Part shown: in pieces, positions 59,912-64,000 of the stretch
How the letters are laid out: each line of letters begins with the position of its first letter
Position numbering within the stretch: the stretch's first letter is position 1
Source of the DNA: Costus lasius
Taxonomy: Eukaryota; Streptophyta; Magnoliopsida; Zingiberales; Costaceae
Reading direction: 5' to 3'
DNA length: 64,000 nt
Assembly: GCA_027563935.2 (NCBI GenBank)
Contig: CM050452.1
Span: forward strand, 35,755,350-35,819,349
The notes under the pieces: model-generated
Seen by the model: the letters and a program-made list of their open reading frames with translations, nothing else
Told to the model about the DNA's origin: nothing
The model's database searches: none
Position numbers and translations under genes: made by a program

Positions 59912-62900
59912 ATGAGCTTCAATGTGCGATCCCTACTGGAAAGGGAGAAGTTTGCTGGGCCGAACTTCTCTGACTGGTTTGGACACCTTAAGATCGTTCT
60001 TAAGGCAGAGAGGAAACTGTATGTCCTCGAGACGGCGATACCGCCGCAGCCCGCTGCGAACGCCGCAAGGGCGGTTCGTGATGCCTATGATAAGCATGTC
60101 AATGATAGCATTGATGTCGCTTGCCTGATGCTAGCGTCTATGACGCCACCGCTGCAGCGTCAGCATGAGGATATGTCGGCTATAGAGATTATAGCGAACC
60201 TCAAGATGCTGTATGCTGCACAGGCGAGGACCGAGCGCTATAATCTGACGAAGCTCTTCTTTCAGAGCAAACTGGCTGAGGGGAGCCCAGTGGGAGCTCA
60301 CGTGCTCAAGATGATTGGGCACAAGGAAGCTCTGGAGAAACTGGGGCATACCGTCAACCAGGAGCTTGCTGTAGATATTATTCTGCAGTCTCTTCCGCCC
60401 TCTTTCGATGCGTTCATCATTAATTTTAATATGAACAAGATCGATTGTACGCCGGCAGAGCTGCTGAATATGCTCTTGACTACTGAGGAAACTCTGAAGG
60501 GCAAGCCTTCAACCTCTGTCTTAATGGTTCCTTCAAGGAACAAGAAGAAGGGGAAGAAGGGCAAGGCCCCTGTCAAGAATTACAGCAAGGCCCTGAAACA
60601 AAAGGTGAAGCGGTCCAAGGACAACAGGTGTTTCCACTGTGGCCAGCTGGGTCACTGGAAAAAGGACTGTAAAGCGCTCCAAGGAGATAAGAGGGGAAGC
60701 GTTGCTTCTGGCTCAGGTATATACGTGACGGAAGTCATGGTTTCATCTTCTTCTATATCATGGGTGTTGGACACTGCATGTGGAGTTCACATTTGTTCAA
60801 ATGTACAGGAACTCAAGAGAAGAAGGCAGGTGGGACAGCATGAGGTAGACCTACGCGTTGGAAACGGGGCACGGGTTGCTGTTGTTGCTGTAGGGGACTA
60901 TTTCATTTCTTTACCATCTGGCATTGTATTAGAATTAAACAATTGTTATTTTGTACCAAGTATTACCAAGAATATTATCTCTATTCCTGCTCTTGTCAGG
61001 AAAGGATTTGCCTTTGAATGCAAGATTTCAAAGTGTGTTTTGACTTATGATAATATTGTGTATGCAACTGGTTCAATTAACAATGGGTTATACATGTTGG
61101 ACATGGAAAATTCTATACAAAACATTGATAATAAGAAAGCCAAGTATGCTGATGACAGCACCTTGCTATGGCATAGTCGTTTAGGCCATATAAACGAGAA
61201 GCGCATTAAGCGGTTGCATGATCATGGACTGCTGGGATCATTCTCCTGTGAGGAGATTGATACATGCAAAGCTTGTTTAATGGGTAAAATGACGAAGTCT
61301 CCTTTTCCTCACAAAGGTCAGAGGACTTCAGGTTTACTTGACCTTATACACAGTGATGTGTGTGGGCCGTTTAGTAAACATGCCAGAGGTGGCTATCAGT
61401 ACTTCATTACCTTTACTGATGATTTCAGTAGGTATGGATATGTCTATCTGATGAGACATAAAAGTGAATCTTTTGACAAGTTCAAAGAGTTCAAAAATGA
61501 AGTACAAAATTAGCTAGGCCGAAATATCAAGGCACTTCGTTCTGATCGAGGTGGTGAATACCTGAGTCATGCATTTACTGACTATCTGAAGGAGTGTGGG
61601 ATTATCTCACAGCTCACTCCGCCAGGAACACCGCAATGGAATGGTGTGTCCGAGAGGAGAAACAGAACGTTACTTGATATGGTTCGTTCTATGATGAGTC
61701 AGGCTACTCTTCCATACTCCTTTTGGGGTTTTGCACTGGAAACAGCTGCAAAGGTACTAAACCGAGTGCCATCCAAGGCAGTTTCAAAGACGCCATATGA
61801 GTTATGGTATGGGAAACAGCCGAGCTTGACATTTATCAGGATCTGGGGTTGCGAGGCTTATGTCAAAAAGCTCGCCTCTGGGAAACTAGAGAGCAGATCT
61901 GACAAATGCATCTTTGTCGGTTACCCTAAGGAAACTAAGGGTTATTATTTCTACGATCCCAAAGAAAACAAGGTTTTTGTTGCTCGGACGGCCATATTTC
62001 TTGAGAAGGAATTTCTTCTGCAAGAGGCCAGTGGGAGAGAAATAAAGCTGGATGAAAATCCAGAAGAAGGACAAAGTAGTCAAGCACAGTTGGATGTGCC
62101 TGAGCCAGAAGATCAGGTTATTGAACAACATGAGGCTCAAATATCACGGGAACCGCGAAGATCGGGTAGGATCCGTCGACAGCCTGAGCGCTATGACGGA
62201 GTCTACATCATTGATAATGATGAACCCCTAACTTATGCGGATGCGGTCAGTGGACCGGAGTCAGCTAGGTGGCTTGATGCTATGCGAGCCGAAATGGACT
62301 CCATGTCAGATAACCAGGTCTGGGATTTGGTTGATCCGCCTCCGGGAGTAATCCCTATAGGCTGTAAATGGATCTTCAAGAAGAAGATTGACACGGATGG
62401 TAACGTGGTTACCTATAAAGGCAGGCTAGTTGCGAAAGGTTTCAAACAAATCTACGGGTTAGATTATGATGAAACTTTCTCACCTGTAGCCATGTTTAAG
62501 TCTATTCGGATTCTTTTCGCGATAGCAGCATATTACGACTATGAGATCTGGCAAATGGATGTGAAAACAGCTTTCCTTAATGGAAATCTGGATGAGGATG
62601 TGTATATGACACAACCTGAGGGTTTCACTAATCCATCAGATCGTCATAAAATATGCAAGTTAAAGAAGTCCATTTATGGACTTAAACAAGCATCAAGAAG
62701 CTGGAATATTCGTTTTGATGAATCAATCTCTGAGTTTGGTTTCATCAAGAACGAGGATGACCCGTGTGTGTATAAGAGGTTTAGTGGGAGCGTGATTACA
62801 TTCCTAATCCTCTACGTCGATGATATCTTGATCATTGGAAACGATATTCCTGAACTGCATGCTGTTAAAGCATGGTTAGGAAAATGTTTTCAGATGAAAG

Positions 62901-63796
62901 ATCTAGGAGAAGCAGCCTATGTATTAGGTGTGAAGATCTACCGGGATAGATCTAAGAGGCTTCTCGGGTTGTGCCAGAGTACTTACATCGATAAGGTCCT
63001 GGAGAGATTCCATTTAGAGAATTCTAAACGTGGATATCTTCCAGTCAGACATGGTCTGAATCTTTCGAAGAGTCAGTGTCCACAAACACAGACTGAGAAA
63101 GATGAAATGGACAATACGCCTTATGCTTTGGCTATTGGGTCCATTATGTATGCGATGTTGTGTACTCGCCCAGACGTCGCTTACGGGTTAAGCGTGACCA
63201 GTCGATTCCAAAGTAATCCAGGTTTGGCGCACTGGATTGCGGTCAAGAACATCTTAAAATATCTGCGGAGGACCAAAGATATGTTCTTGATATATGGTGG
63301 TCAGGAAGAACTCAGTATAGAGGGATATACTGACGCTTCGTTCCAGTCGGACCAGGATGATTTCCGATCGCAGTCAGGCTATGTTTTTAGCTTGAATGGT
63401 GGAGCAGTGGTGTGGAAAAGCTTCAAACAGTCAACTGTTGCTGATTCCACATCAGAAGCCGAGTATGTTGCAGCCTCGGAAGCATCCAAGGAGGCAGTGT
63501 GGATTCGTAAGTTCGTGAGAGAACTTGGTGTCGTTCCTTCGACTGCAGATCCTTTGGTTATCTTCTGTGATAACACTGGAGCAATTGCACAAGCAAAGGA
63601 ACCACGGTCGCACCAGAAGTCCAAGCACATACAGAGACGGTTTCACTTGATCCGGGAGATCATTGATCGTGGCGAGATCAAGATTTGCAAGGTTCATACA
63701 GATGACAATCTGGCAGACCCGCTTACCAAGCCTCTGGCGCAGCAGAAGCATGAGAAGCACTGTAATAATATGGGTTTGAGATTTCTCAACCATTAG
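59912..63796 (+). pseudogene. gag-pol: Copia gag-pol of H, single in-frame stop
   Basis: 3,885 nt, the same length and frame as the intact F copy. The only break seen is TAG at 61511-61513 (codon 534, CAG to TAG), in integrase between the first Asp motif (HSDVCGP) and SDRGGEY. Upstream: Gag, zinc knuckle (CFHCGQLGHWKKDC) and protease (DTACGVH). Downstream and in frame: the rest of integrase, RT with YVDDILIIG, RNase H and the normal end ...NMGLRFLNH. As written, Gag and protease would be made but Pol only by stop read-through. TAG is followed by CTA, the start of the best-known plant viral read-through context (TAGCAATTA) only in part, so read-through is not assumed. Confidence 0.93.
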
Positions 63797-63805
63797 ATTA
63801 AGTGC

Positions 63806-63816
63806 AAGTGGGAGAT
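63806..63816 (+). other. Polypurine tract of copia H
   Basis: AAGTGGGAGAT directly before the 3' LTR at 63817, ten bases after the gag-pol stop. Confidence 0.93.
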
Positions 63817-64000
63817 TGTTGGGGTATGCCCTTAAGGCTAATGTTTGAGGCCTTGGGATTGTAAAAGTATCATGTAATAAACTTTTATGTTAATAAAGGC
63901 ATGGTTGTTATTCAGGTTGTTACCTTATCTGCTGTAATAAGTGTACTTCTGAATAATGTCTCAAAGCTGTTCAGCTAGGCTGACAGGCTCTATGTCCTTA
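63817..64000 (+). repeat. 3' LTR of copia H, first 184 bases
   Basis: TGTTGGGGTATGCCC...; identical over its visible length to 56342-56525. Cut by the window end. Confidence 0.94.

Larger units (their letters stand above)
56342..64000 (+). mobile_element. Copia element H, sense, nearly full-length
   Basis: 5' LTR, leader, gag-pol and the first 184 bases of the 3' LTR; it runs off the window. Those 184 bases equal the start of its 5' LTR exactly. Gag-pol is one frame of normal length broken by a single TAG. H is inserted in X's leader, head-to-head with G (their 5' LTRs face each other with 1.5 kb of X between). Confidence 0.95.

Noticed and set aside
1..64000. A host gene, defence system or other non-transposon system
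   Set aside because: Every stretch over 300 bases is assigned to an LTR, leader or gag-pol of the two families; no unassigned coding sequence remains.

Overview
This window is plant-type nuclear DNA made entirely of LTR retrotransposons nested inside one another. I found no host gene, no functional RNA gene and nothing prokaryotic. Two families account for every base. The first is a Ty1/copia family with LTRs of about 1.65-1.69 kb, a leader of about 1.8-2.0 kb and one gag-pol frame of about 1,294 codons (order GAG-PR-IN-RT-RH). Its long LTR, long leader and LTR start (TGTTGGGGTATGCCC) resemble the Angela/BARE group. The second is a Ty3/gypsy chromovirus with a 2,478-bp LTR, one gag-pol frame (PR-RT-RH-IN) and a chromodomain-like C-terminus, most like the Tekay/Del group. 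Both carry a primer site matching initiator-tRNA-Met. The host is probably a flowering plant; I cannot name it further.

Layout (letters are my labels). 1-2270: tip of an antisense gypsy LTR (R) holding a solo copia LTR (S, 376-2057, 5-bp target duplication). 2271-6044: antisense copia C1 (gag start, leader, 5' LTR), cut by R and itself inserted in the gag zinc knuckle of sense copia C2 (6045-8892). C2 is cut in its RNase H region by sense gypsy P (5' LTR 8893-11370, gag-pol 11497-16077, 3' LTR from 16107). P's 3' LTR is split by antisense copia D (17774-45109). D's leader holds two more antisense copia elements, E (24732-33823) and F (34109-43152). P's 3' LTR resumes at 45110-45301 and is then split by sense copia X (LTR 45302-45614 plus 54791-56151, leader to 56341). 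X's LTR is split by antisense copia G (45615-54790), and X's leader by sense copia H (56342 past the window end).

Insertion order follows from the nesting: C2, then P, then D and X, then E/F inside D and G/H inside X. LTR pairs read by eye fit this: P and D differ at about 0.65% of positions, E at about 0.3%, G at two substitutions and one indel, F at a single missing base. F has an uninterrupted 1,294-codon gag-pol and is the best candidate for a recently active, self-sufficient element. D, E, G, H and C2 carry one to three stops or frameshifts each; P has four in-frame stops and no frameshift.

The least expected signals are in copia non-coding DNA. All six leaders carry two hairpins with different but self-complementary 13-nt palindromes, near a well-formed splice-acceptor-like site just before the gag ATG, an arrangement that recalls retroviral dimerisation/packaging signals. 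A hairpin with a constant stem and changing loop sits at the end of U5. Palindromes flank a TATA-like box in the LTR, and a fast-changing minisatellite lies beside the primer site.
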